Shown here piece after piece: positions 27,325-35,020 of a DNA stretch of 64,000 bases. The stretch lies in the NCBI RefSeq assembly GCF_014172375.1, contig NZ_WNXD01000001.1:744001-808000 (forward strand), in the 5' to 3' direction. How positions within the stretch are numbered: position 1 is the first letter of the stretch; the number at the start of each line of letters is the position of its first letter. Source of the DNA: Pedobacter planticolens (GTDB lineage: Bacteria > Bacteroidota > Bacteroidia > Sphingobacteriales > Sphingobacteriaceae). The notes below the pieces were generated by a model. That model was not told the DNA's origin, did no database searches, and saw nothing but the letters and a program-made list of their open reading frames with translations. A program made the translations under genes and the position numbers.

Positions 27325-29001
27325 ATGAAAATTAATTATAAAAAAGCGATACTATTTAGTGCTTTGATTACAACAACAGTTACAGGTTTTATTAGCTGTA
27401 AAAAATATGATAACCCACCTCCGGTTTTCGAAGAGCCAATAACTAGAAGTACTATACAGCGAAAAGTAATAGTAATCAGTATTGATGGCTTAACTGGAGC
27501 TGAGTTAAAAACAATTGCACCACCAGCTATAGGAGATTTAAGAAAAACATCAAAATATACCTATGATGTAATTCGTGGGTCTGTAGCTAATGATGTGGCT
27601 TCTTGGGCATCAATGATTAACGGGGTTAGTTATTCTAGACATCTAATTAAAACTGACGATTTCCTACCTACACCCAAAGAAAATTCACACGAATCACCTG
27701 GGGTTTTCCGAAATGCATTTGATTATATACTACAATATAAATCTTTAAAAACGGCAATTGTAACGCCGTGGCCAAATCTTCGTAATTATTTACGCATTGC
27801 TGATTTTGCTCCAATAGTAAGTACAGATGTTGCTGTAAAAGATTCGACTATCAACATATTAAATACTAAAACCCAGTTGGGTGCTATGGTAGTTAATTTT
27901 AGAGATGTAGAAGCAGCAGGTGCAAATGGTGGTTTTGTAGCAAGTAATACGGTTTATAAAAATGCAGTATTAAAAGCTGATGAATATGTGGGTAACATTG
28001 TAGCCGCAATTAAAGCTAGAAAAAGTTACGCTAATGAAGATTGGTTAATTATTGTAACAACTAATCATGGTGGAAGTAATGATGATCCAAAAGCTGGATT
28101 TTTAATTGCTTCACAAAAAAACCTAAAGGAAGAATTGATTAAAAAGTCTGGTTTTAATACGGTCAACTTTAAAACCGATAACGTTTATGCAACAGTTCCA
28201 GTTGATAATGGTTTATATGATTTTGGTACCGATAAAGATTTTACGGTGCAAATGGATACCAAATTTAACAGTAGCGCTAGTTATCCTCAGTTTTTAGGAA
28301 AAAGTACATCAAATTACACAGGTTGGTTTTGGATGCAAGAAGGAGGTAACCAATGGAATTTGGAGTTTGGTGGTGTAAATAATGGAGGAGGAGGTAAACA
28401 GCAATTAGGAATTGCAGTTGCTTTAACTTCAGGCTGGCATACATTAACAATGACGGTGAAATATGTAAATGCAACCACCAGAACTGCTTCGGCTTATGTT
28501 GATGGGGTTTTTAAAAGCTCTTATAATGTTAGTGCTTCAAAAAACATCAATACTTCTGAATTATTGAGACTAGGAGCTAGAGGTACCACAAGTGGTACAA
28601 CAGATTTTCATGCAGCTAACTTAGAAATTTTTAATGTAGCCTTAGACGCTACAACCATTACAGCAAATAAAGATTTAAAAGATATTACCAAACATCCTAA
28701 CTATACTAATCTGATAGGATATTGGCCAATAGACGAAGGTAGCGAGGGAATTATCGGTAATAAAGCACCTAGTATGGGATATGATATGGTATTAGCAGGG
28801 AATTATACTTGGACAGCTCTAGGTACTAATGTTCCTGCAACTGTAGCACCAGATTTAACTAGTACTGGCAAATCAATTGTATTAACACCTACCACCGTTG
28901 GTGCAACCATGTTATACTGGTTAAACATTGATATTTTGCCAGCATTTGGTATTGATGGTAGCCCTTTCTTAAATCAATTTGAAATCGAGTTCTTAAAATA
29001 A
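27325..29001 (+). CDS. LamG lipoprotein with degenerate phosphodiesterase domain (DUF4983 type) 2
   Basis: 558 residues; lipidation at Cys25 (FISC). Paralogue of the gene at 23527 with the same layout. Residues ~45-275 are phosphodiesterase-like: ISIDGLTG keeps D54. The nucleophile region SVANDVASW has no Thr at the expected place. The Asp-His block is RDVEAAGANG, and the last metal pair is TNHGG, with Asn for Asp. Residues ~290-450 form a LamG domain. Predicted to be a catalytically inactive surface lipoprotein. It is the last gene of the run that starts at 9899; a hairpin terminator follows at 29024. Confidence 0.82.
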   Translation: MKINYKKAILFSALITTTVTGFISCKKYDNPPPVFEEPITRSTIQRKVIVISIDGLTGAELKTIAPPAIGDLRKTSKYTYDVIRGSVANDVASWASMINGVSYSRHLIKTDDFLPTPKENSHESPGVFRNAFDYILQYKSLKTAIVTPWPNLRNYLRIADFAPIVSTDVAVKDSTINILNTKTQLGAMVVNFRDVEAAGANGGFVASNTVYKNAVLKADEYVGNIVAAIKARKSYANEDWLIIVTTNHGGSNDDPKAGFLIASQKNLKEELIKKSGFNTVNFKTDNVYATVPVDNGLYDFGTDKDFTVQMDTKFNSSASYPQFLGKSTSNYTGWFWMQEGGNQWNLEFGGVNNGGGGKQQLGIAVALTSGWHTLTMTVKYVNATTRTASAYVDGVFKSSYNVSASKNINTSELLRLGARGTTSGTTDFHAANLEIFNVALDATTITANKDLKDITKHPNYTNLIGYWPIDEGSEGIIGNKAPSMGYDMVLAGNYTWTALGTNVPATVAPDLTSTGKSIVLTPTTVGATMLYWLNIDILPAFGIDGSPFLNQFEIEFLK

Positions 29002-29023
29002 TAGTTTTAATTGGTTGTTTACT

Positions 29024-29050
29024 CCCTTTGTCGCCTTTGGTGGCAAAGGG
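29024..29050 (+). terminator. Hairpin terminator after the SusC/D-M60 operon
   Basis: CCCTTTGTCGCC pairs with GGTGGCAAAGGG over 12 positions (two of them G-U in RNA) around a TTT loop. There is only a short T run after it. Position 23 bp after the last lipoprotein stop suggests the end of the long operon. Confidence 0.65.
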
Positions 29051-29121
29051 TTTAACGTAATCTTAATAACTGTTTGCTCAACCACACGTTTTTACTACAC
29101 TACACTACACTAAAAAATAAT

Positions 29122-30186
29122 ATGTTTCAAGAAATCTTAGCTAGCTATGGTTTGCAATTCGAAGATTATAAAATAGAGCTGCATGGCTCTGGACTTATTA
29201 ATTATACCTGGAAAGTTTCAGGCACTGAAAACGACTATCTGTTACAGAAAATAAATACAAATGTTTTTAAGGAACCAGCTCATATAGATAAAAACCTTTT
29301 AGAACTGAGAAAATTTCTGGATCAATATGCGCCAGATTATTTATTTGTATCGCCATTGCCGAATCTAAAAAATGAAACAATGGTGGTGGTTAATGAAGGA
29401 TATTATCGGATATTCCCTTTTATCAAAAACTCTAAGTCGGCAGATTATGTGAAATATCCAGAAGAAGCATATCAAGCTGCAAAGCAATTTGGTCAATTTG
29501 CTAAAGAATTAGATGGATTTGATACGACTAAACTGAAATATACACTTGTCGATTTTCATAATCTTCCACTTCGTGTAGAGCAATTTATAAGCGCATTGAA
29601 AAATGCAAACCCAGATCGTTTAAAACAAGCTACTGCAGAGATAGATGAGTTGACAAAACTTGATCATATCGCAACAAAATACCAAGAACTTATTCAAAAT
29701 GGAAAGCTTAAAGAAAGAGTAGTTCATCACGATACAAAGATTAACAATGTGCTGGTTAATCAGCAAACAGGAGAGGGGCTTTGTGTAATAGATTTAGATA
29801 CTGTAATGCCTGGCTATTATATTAGTGATGTTGGAGATATGATGAGAACTTACTTATCTGAAGCGAATGAAGAAGAAAAGGATTTAACAAAAGTAGCAGT
29901 GAGAGAAGAAATGTTTTTTGCTATTTACCGTGGTTATATGGAAGAAATGGGTGAGGCATTATCAGAATCGGAAAAGGAGCAATTTATTTTTAGTGGTAAG
30001 TTTATGATTTACATGCAGGCACTACGGTTTTTAACAGATTTCTTAAACGACGATATTTACTATCATACTGCCTATGCTGATCATAATTTAGTTAGAGCAA
30101 AAAATCAAATCCAACTGTTGAAATCTTATTTAGCAGCAGAACCTATTTTTAAAACCATTTTCCAAGAGCGCCCAGCAGTAATATAA
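29122..30186 (+). CDS. APH-family sugar kinase, NahK-like (N-acetylhexosamine kinase candidate)
   Basis: 354 residues from ATG 29122; an in-frame TTG at 29074 would only add a non-conserved tail. The aminoglycoside-phosphotransferase fold is clear: HHDTKINNVLV contains the catalytic Asp204 and the magnesium Asn, and CVIDLDTVMPG at ~222-230 is the second metal motif, characteristic of NahK-like kinases. NahK phosphorylates GlcNAc or GalNAc at C1. Next to an M60 glycoprotein peptidase, this suggests salvage of hexosamines freed from O-glycans (inference). Cytosolic. The leader contains a 5-bp tandem (ACTAC x3.6, 29093-29110). Confidence 0.8.
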   Translation: MFQEILASYGLQFEDYKIELHGSGLINYTWKVSGTENDYLLQKINTNVFKEPAHIDKNLLELRKFLDQYAPDYLFVSPLPNLKNETMVVVNEGYYRIFPFIKNSKSADYVKYPEEAYQAAKQFGQFAKELDGFDTTKLKYTLVDFHNLPLRVEQFISALKNANPDRLKQATAEIDELTKLDHIATKYQELIQNGKLKERVVHHDTKINNVLVNQQTGEGLCVIDLDTVMPGYYISDVGDMMRTYLSEANEEEKDLTKVAVREEMFFAIYRGYMEEMGEALSESEKEQFIFSGKFMIYMQALRFLTDFLNDDIYYHTAYADHNLVRAKNQIQLLKSYLAAEPIFKTIFQERPAVI

Positions 30187-30289
30187 AACACTATTTGAAT
30201 GATTATTTATTTCAGCTAAATCAAATAGGTTAATATATGGTAAACAGTTGCCAAATAGTGCAAAGCAATAGTATCAGAAACCAAGTAGT

Positions 30290-30323
30290 TTTGATGAATG
30301 CAGGCTAGGTTAAACTAAGTTTG
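30290..30323 (+). promoter_or_regulatory. Bacteroidota-type promoter for the phosphodiesterase gene
   Basis: TTTG at 30290-30293 and an exact TAnnTTTG match, TAAGTTTG, at 30316-30323, with 22 bp between them. This agrees with the -33/-7 consensus of Bacteroidota. Transcription would begin around 30330, about 30 nt before the ATG at 30363. Confidence 0.6.
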
Positions 30324-30362
30324 TATGAATAGATTTTTTACGAAGTTTAATTTTTTCTAAAT

Positions 30363-31265
30363 ATGAAAACCATTTTTATAAAAACACTAATTTTAGTAGC
30401 TATATCATTCTCTGCAATAGCGCAAAAAACACCTACTAGGGTGCTAATCATTGGTCTTGATGGATTTAGTGCAGAAGGATTTAAAACAGCAAAGCATCCT
30501 AATTTAGATAAATTGTTTGCAGACGGTGTATTGTCATTAACTACACGCCCTGTAATGCCATCTGTTACTTTGCCAAATTGGACTAGTCATTTAACGGGTT
30601 CTGGTCCAGAAGAGCATGGTATCACTAGTAACGATTGGACTTTGGCAAAACATCCTTTAACTTCTATCGCTACCGATCAAGAGGGTTATTATCCTTCTAT
30701 TTTTAAAGTGCTGAAAGAAAAAGTCCCTAACGTAAAAACTGCTTATTATTACAATTGGAAAGAGTTAATTAATCCCATCAACCAAAAATATTTAGATGAG
30801 GTTTCTTTTGAGGAGAAAGATGATTACAGAGCAAACTATGCTAAAGCCAATGATTTTTTGGTAAAAAATCAGAAGAACCCAACATTAGTTTTTTTATATA
30901 GTGTACATACAGATCATGCTGGTCATGGCTTTGGTTGGATGTCAGATCCATATATTAAGGCAATAGAAGAAGCGGATACTGCAATAGGCGCATTATTGGA
31001 TAAACTTAAAGCTGAAGGCTTATATAAAGGCACTCATTTTTTGTTAATCACAGATCACGGTGGAATTAACAAAGGTCATGGTGGTGTATCTATGAATGAA
31101 ATGCAAGTGCCTTGGGCTATCACTGGACCACAGATTAAAAAAATGGGGTTAATTACAGAACCTAATAGTAATAAAAATACCTCATTGGTTTTAACTAAAC
31201 TTTTTGGAGTGAAGGATATCCCAGATTTCTGGACAGGCGCATTACTAAAAGGAATATTTAAATAA
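30363..31265 (+). CDS. Secreted type I phosphodiesterase / nucleotide pyrophosphatase family protein
   Basis: 300 residues with a signal peptide ending SAIAQ near residue 21. All metal-site elements of the alkaline-phosphatase-superfamily phosphodiesterases are present: GLDGF (D33), nucleophile Thr69 in SVTLPNWTSH, TDHAGHG, TDHGG, and a final GHGG. It is thus an intact counterpart of the two degenerate domains at 23527 and 27325. Periplasmic. Substrate unknown; candidates are nucleotide sugars, phosphodiester-linked glycans or nucleotides. It has its own promoter and is followed by a strong hairpin. Confidence 0.88.
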   Translation: MKTIFIKTLILVAISFSAIAQKTPTRVLIIGLDGFSAEGFKTAKHPNLDKLFADGVLSLTTRPVMPSVTLPNWTSHLTGSGPEEHGITSNDWTLAKHPLTSIATDQEGYYPSIFKVLKEKVPNVKTAYYYNWKELINPINQKYLDEVSFEEKDDYRANYAKANDFLVKNQKNPTLVFLYSVHTDHAGHGFGWMSDPYIKAIEEADTAIGALLDKLKAEGLYKGTHFLLITDHGGINKGHGGVSMNEMQVPWAITGPQIKKMGLITEPNSNKNTSLVLTKLFGVKDIPDFWTGALLKGIFK

Positions 31266-31283
31266 AGAGGAGATTATATCGGA

Positions 31284-31329
31284 ATATAAACAACAAAGCC
31301 AATCTTTTGATTGGCTTTGTTGTTTATAT
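31284..31329. terminator. Perfect 21-bp hairpin terminator
   Basis: The arms at 31284-31304 and 31309-31329 are exact reverse complements (core CAACAAAGCCAATC / GATTGGCTTTGTTG) around a TTTT loop. It sits 18 bp after the phosphodiesterase stop and before the convergent small gene. It is AT-rich at the base, so it could act in both directions. Confidence 0.85.
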
Positions 31330-31389
31330 ATTTTAGAGAGAACATTAATTTGTTTAAACATCTTAAATGCAATGCATAAACCAAAGAAA

Positions 31390-31626
31390 CTATTTTCTTT
31401 TAAAAGCTAAGTAAGTACTAATAGCGCCTATTGCTGCAAATGCAAACCAAACATCGCCATGTAAAGGCAAGTTTTTGTTTTGATAAACGGCCTCATCTTT
31501 AACCTCTACAGCAGGTGCTGTTTTATTTTTAATTGATAAAGTGTTAGCTACTTTATGGCTTGACCCTGCTGTAACAGCTAAAATCAAAACAACAAAACTG
31601 AAAAATATAAACCTTAGGTATTTCAT
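31390..31626 (-). CDS. Small secreted/membrane protein with C-terminal anchor
   Basis: About 78 residues from the ATG at 31626; an upstream alternative at 31653 would add nine residues. An N-terminal signal segment (~5-22) is followed by a charged Ala/Val/Lys/Glu linker, then LPLHGD, a hydrophobic stretch of ~17 residues and the basic tail KRK. This motif-transmembrane-basic layout resembles short CTERM-type sorting signals handled by exosortase-like enzymes in Bacteroidota (PID-CTERM-like), but no exosortase gene is in the window. Otherwise a plain two-segment membrane peptide. Confidence 0.55.
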   Translation of the reverse strand: MKYLRFIFFSFVVLILAVTAGSSHKVANTLSIKNKTAPAVEVKDEAVYQNKNLPLHGDVWFAFAAIGAISTYLAFKRK

Positions 31627-31653
31627 TAGAGATTTATTAATACTATATATCAT

Positions 31654-32121
31654 TAGGCAATACCAATGCCATATCTTTTATGCGTATCGTTAACTATCTT
31701 TTTTGAGATTAAAACCTATAAATTAGATGTTTAGCCATATAATTTTATAAAACGGGGAATAAACCAATGAAATAGAATGAGGAATAAATTTTTGGGGAAT
31801 AGGTAAAATCGGGGAATAATGGGGAAAATATTTCTTAGCCTGAGGTGAAAGCTAAAGCTTATATGTTTTTTAGTAAAACGGGATATATTTCCCCAATTTA
31901 GGGAAAACCACCCCGTTATGGGGAAATAATTCTACTTGCCTGTTTCAGAGGTGAAGAGTAGAATTTACCTCTAAAAATACCTACACTAGTTAAAATCTTT
32001 GTTTCGAGAGTACACTATCAAATTATGCACTAAAAGTAGACCTCATTTTATTCGGGTTTTAACAGAAAATAATATGGCTTTTGTTTTGTTTGTATCACAC
32101 GGAAGGCGTTGGTAGTATTTA
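31654..32121. other. Gene-free region with clustered GGGGAAwA motifs
   Basis: About 470 bp between the small protein and the response regulator. GGGGAAT or GGGGAAA recurs at 31754, 31794, 31811, 31821 and 31921. There are inverted forms such as GGGATATATTTCCCC (31881-31895) and CCCCGTTATGGGG (31911-31923). The cluster covers ~180 bp and looks like a multi-site regulatory region. No reading frame with coding character was seen. Confidence 0.5.
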
Positions 32122-32160
32122 GTGAAGAATTTAAACCAAAAAGGAGCAACGCTAGTATTG

Positions 32161-32550
32161 ATGGAGCAAAGGAATAAGATAATGGTGGTAGATGATAACC
32201 TCATAGACCAGATGATTACAGCGCATGTGTTGAAGAATATCAATACTAATGGAGAAATAATGGTAATGGAGAGCGCAACTGAGGCGCTTGAATATCTTTA
32301 TAAACACCAATATAATCCTTCAGTACTGCCATCGCTAATCGTGCTTGATTTGGATATGCCAGGATTGAATGGTTTGGGTTTTTTGGAAAGATTTAAAGAG
32401 TTTTCAGAAGAAGTAAAAAGTATATGTCGTATTGTGGTACTTACAGCTTCAGAAATACAATCAGATATTGAACATATTCAAGCACACCCAGATGTATCCA
32501 AACTTATTTTAAAACCCTTAGATAAAAATGCTTTTGCACCAATTATATAG
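32161..32550 (+). CDS. Single-domain response regulator
   Basis: 129 residues from ATG 32161 (a GTG at 32122 would add a non-conserved tail). CheY-like receiver with the acidic pair D11-D12, phospho-acceptor D63 in VLDLDMPG, T95 and K118 in ILKPLD. There is no output domain and no histidine kinase nearby, so it is likely a phosphorelay or protein-interaction receiver. A strong terminator follows, so it is probably monocistronic. The region upstream carries the GGGGAAwA cluster. Confidence 0.88.
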   Translation: MEQRNKIMVVDDNLIDQMITAHVLKNINTNGEIMVMESATEALEYLYKHQYNPSVLPSLIVLDLDMPGLNGLGFLERFKEFSEEVKSICRIVVLTASEIQSDIEHIQAHPDVSKLILKPLDKNAFAPII

Positions 32551-32587
32551 AATTTTTTAAGTTAATCTCCTCATAATTTTTTGTAGA

Positions 32588-32616
32588 AAACCCCTTATTC
32601 CTAAGGGGTTTTTTTA
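32588..32616 (+). terminator. Rho-independent terminator after the response regulator
   Basis: Perfect 10-bp stem AAACCCCTTA / TAAGGGGTTT with a TTCC loop, followed by TTTTT. It lies 38 bp after the response-regulator stop. Confidence 0.9.
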
Positions 32617-32998
32617 TTGAAAAATTTTAGTGTAAAAGTCTATTAAATATAAATTTACTGATCCTAAATAGCCGTAAAATGGTAATTGTTAAAACGGCCT
32701 TTAGACGGGGTTGGTTCGGGGTTAGTTCGGACTTGTGACAATTGTATCCGAACCAAGTGCGACTAAACCCCGACCGTACTACATGGCAAACCTGAGTTAA
32801 GGATAAACTAGATATAAAGCAGCTATTAAATGGTGCGATTAAGGTATACCATTGTCAATTAGTAAAAATGGAGTAGATGGGGTTTAATTACAAATTATAA
32901 CTTCAACTTTTTTGTTTGATCCTAATTTATAATTTCTGGTATTTTTTAAAATGTTCTTAAAACCTGTATATTGGTGAAAATTCTATTTAATATATACA
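32617..32998. other. Intergenic region with structured element
   Basis: About 380 bp without a gene. Around 32707-32778 it holds a tandem and inverted repeat element listed separately. The remainder is AT-rich and should include the promoter of the NTF2-like gene; TATATTGG at 32967 is a weak -7 candidate. Confidence 0.4.
32707..32778. repeat. Tandem 11-mer with nested inverted repeat
   Basis: GGTTGGTTCGG and GGTTAGTTCGG stand in tandem at 32710-32731. CGGGGTT (32707-32713) pairs with AACCCCG (32767-32773), and GGTTCGG (32714-32720) with CCGAACC (32749-32755), giving a bulged hairpin. Its G+C content is well above the surroundings. It resembles dispersed GGTTCGG-type intergenic repeats, judged by eye only. 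Confidence 0.55.
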
Positions 32999-33427
32999 AT
33001 GAAAAAATATATCCTTCTCCTTTTATTAGCAAGCGTAAATGTTATGGTTAAAGCTCAAACTAAAGATGAAAAAGATGTTTTGGTAGCAGTAGAAAATATG
33101 CGTTTGGCATTAATTAGTGGCGAAAGAACTGCTTTAGAAAATGTTGCTGCAACAGATCTAAGCTATGGCCATTCTAGTGGTAAACTCCAAGATAAAGCGG
33201 CTTTTGTGGAAGCAATTGCTAGTGGTGCATCAGACTTTGTAACTATAGAATATAAAAACCAAACTGTAAAAGTTACAGACAAAACCGCATTGGTTCGTCA
33301 TGAGTTGCATGCAAAAACTAATGATGGTGGCAAACCTGGAGAAGTGCATTTAGGAATCCTTTTAGTGTGGCAAAAACAAGGTAAGGAATGGAAATTGCTT
33401 GGAAGACAGGCTTATAAATTGCCTTAA
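32999..33427 (+). CDS. Secreted NTF2-like (DUF4440/SnoaL-type) protein
   Basis: 142 residues, with a signal peptide ending VKAQ near residue 20. The remainder fits the cone-shaped NTF2-like fold of DUF4440: an initial helix with EDAVxxxxENMRLALISGERTALENV-type pattern, YGHSSGKLQDKAAFVEAI, then strands ending GKEWKLLGRQAYKL. The family includes small-molecule-binding proteins and some enzymes; no function can be assigned. It is a monocistronic-looking gene. Confidence 0.8.
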   Translation: MKKYILLLLLASVNVMVKAQTKDEKDVLVAVENMRLALISGERTALENVAATDLSYGHSSGKLQDKAAFVEAIASGASDFVTIEYKNQTVKVTDKTALVRHELHAKTNDGGKPGEVHLGILLVWQKQGKEWKLLGRQAYKLP

Positions 33428-33458
33428 TCTTTAAATTATCATTGGATAAATCAATTTT

Positions 33459-33513
33459 AATGTTAAGTTAATGTTAACAAAAAATAACGTTAATTTCATA
33501 TAGACTTAACATT
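33459..33513. repeat. 10-bp inverted repeat upstream of small gene
   Basis: AATGTTAAGT (33459-33468) and ACTTAACATT (33504-33513) are exact reverse complements 35 bp apart. GTTAATGTTAAC and TAACGTTAA lie between them. It is 20 bp before the ATG at 33533, so it may be an operator or a leader hairpin. Confidence 0.45.
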
Positions 33514-33532
33514 GGCGTTTTACTTTTAACGC

Positions 33533-33763
33533 ATGAATTATCCAGTGTTTATATTCCACGAATTAGTACTTAGGTTTTCTGATATCAATAGAGGAATTGG
33601 AAAGTACATCTCTGCCACCATAGATAATGGTGAGTGTTTAATTAATACAACCACAGGGCACATCAAAGTAGCGTTGTCTATGTTGGAAAAACAATACAAT
33701 AATCCCAAGTTAATTTCTGAAGAAGAATTACAACAGTTAGCGAGTGGTTTTGAAATAGGATAA
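33533..33763 (+). CDS. Small hypothetical protein
   Basis: 76 residues, no signal peptide or membrane segment, not recognised. The sequence mixes a hydrophobic N-terminal strand/helix (YPVFIFHELVLRF) with a C-terminal helix rich in Glu and Gln. Its stop is 6 bp from the end of the convergent LacI gene. It is plausible because of the clean start, the inverted repeat upstream and its filling of the gap, but there is no homology evidence. Confidence 0.5.
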   Translation: MNYPVFIFHELVLRFSDINRGIGKYISATIDNGECLINTTTGHIKVALSMLEKQYNNPKLISEEELQQLASGFEIG

Positions 33764-33769
33764 ACTTAT

Positions 33770-34786
33770 TTAACTATTTCGTACAAACAAATTGGTATCT
33801 AATATCTTTTTCTCAAATTCTTCAACAGGATATTTGGCTTCAATTAATTGTAAAAGCATTTGTGTAGCTAACTGACCGATTTCAAAAGCTGGTTGTCGAA
33901 CTGAAGTTAATGATGGATTAAACAAATCCAGTACATCAGAATTGCTAAAACCAGCAATAGCCATATCATTTGGAACGCTTATTTTTAGGTTTTTAAAAAC
34001 ACTTAAACATCCAGTACTTAATCTATCACCCGCTACAAAAATGGCATCTGGTTTTTCATCTAAAGCCATCAATTCTTTAATCGCATTTTCAGTTTCTTCG
34101 TAAATCATCCCACCATGTGGACAATGTTTAATATAAGCTGGATTAACTTCAATATTATTCGCTTTTAAAGCTCCTTCATATCCTTTTAAACGCTCAATAC
34201 TAATAGATAATTGAGTAGAACTTGTTAAGTGAGCGATACGTTTATAACCCGATTTTATAAGATGATTAGTTGCTTCAAATGCACCTTTCTCATTATTAGC
34301 AATTACTTTATGCGTTTCAATTTCATCCGCTACGCGATCGAAAAAAACTATAGGTAAACCTTTTTCATGTAAATAACTAAGGTGCGAAATGTCGTTGGTT
34401 TGAGAAGATAAGGAAACTAAAAGTCCATCTACAGATCTTGAAGCTAAATGCTGAACGTTAATTACTTCCCGATCATAAGACTCGTGTGTTTGAGTAAGAA
34501 TAACGTGATAACCACGATCATATGCAATAGATTCGATGCCGTTAATTGCTTGAGAAAAATAGCTATTGGCTACTTCACTTACCACAACTCCAATAGATTT
34601 ACTGCGGCGTTCTTTTAAACTTAATGCAATTGGATTTGGCTGATAATTTATCTCTTTAGCGTATTCTAAAACAATTTTTTTGGTAGCAGCGCTTATTTCA
34701 TGTGTATCTCTTAATGCTCTTGAAACAGTAGAGGTGGATAGGCCTAAGGCCTTGGCTATATCTTTTATGGTAACGGGCTCAAACAT
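33770..34786 (-). CDS. LacI-family transcriptional regulator
   Basis: 338 residues. N-terminal LacI helix-turn-helix and hinge (VTIKDIAKALGLSTSTVSRALRD at 5-27, then NYQPNPIALSL), followed by a periplasmic-binding-protein-like effector domain (SIGVVVSEVANSYFSQAINGIE ... GYKRIAHL ... DAIFVAGDRLS). It is transcribed divergently from the pectin SusC gene, with an operator-like site (34899-34916) between them. Similar sites stand before GH28 and uxaB, making it the likely regulator of pectin and galacturonate use; the effector is perhaps a uronate or KDG. Activator or repressor is discussed under findings. Confidence 0.93.
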   Translation of the reverse strand: MFEPVTIKDIAKALGLSTSTVSRALRDTHEISAATKKIVLEYAKEINYQPNPIALSLKERRSKSIGVVVSEVANSYFSQAINGIESIAYDRGYHVILTQTHESYDREVINVQHLASRSVDGLLVSLSSQTNDISHLSYLHEKGLPIVFFDRVADEIETHKVIANNEKGAFEATNHLIKSGYKRIAHLTSSTQLSISIERLKGYEGALKANNIEVNPAYIKHCPHGGMIYEETENAIKELMALDEKPDAIFVAGDRLSTGCLSVFKNLKISVPNDMAIAGFSNSDVLDLFNPSLTSVRQPAFEIGQLATQMLLQLIEAKYPVEEFEKKILDTNLFVRNS

Positions 34787-34898
34787 GGTTTAACACTATA
34801 TTTTGAATGGAATGGGAAATAAAAAGCTAAGTTAATAATACTGCTATTTCTTTATGGTTTTAAATATAACTTTTTAGATTGAATTTTTGGCAACGTTG

Positions 34899-34916
34899 TC
34901 GGGAACGATTGCACAG
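34899..34916. promoter_or_regulatory. LacI-type operator, pectin SusC promoter region
   Basis: TCGGGAACGATTGCACAG. It is the same motif as at 54020 (TCGGGAACGATTGCGCAA) and 47164 (ACGGTAACGATTGCATAG). A second CG-centred sequence, GGCAACGTTGTC, abuts it on the left (34889-34900). It lies 60 bp before the TAGACTTG box and 113 bp before the divergent lacI start. Confidence 0.7.
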
Positions 34917-34958
34917 ATTTAGTGTCCTGTACTGTTATGCTTTATAAAAAAAACAATG

Positions 34959-34966
34959 TAGACTTG
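34959..34966 (+). promoter_or_regulatory. Putative -7 element of the pectin SusC operon
   Basis: TAGACTTG, preceded by ATG and followed by TTA, is identical to the element upstream of GH28 (47223-47230). It departs from TAnnTTTG, and no good -33 TTTG is present here. A shared GCCCATAAAC follows at 34989 in the leader. Start of translation at 35021. Confidence 0.5.
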
Positions 34967-35020
34967 TTAATGGAAGACTTTATACGTCGCCCATAAACAA
35001 CCAAAATATAACCTAATTGT

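Noticed and set aside
29093..29110. ACTAC tandem as a phase-variable repeat controlling the kinase
   Set aside because: Only about 3.6 units and outside any promoter spacing I can define; noted, but too short to support the claim.
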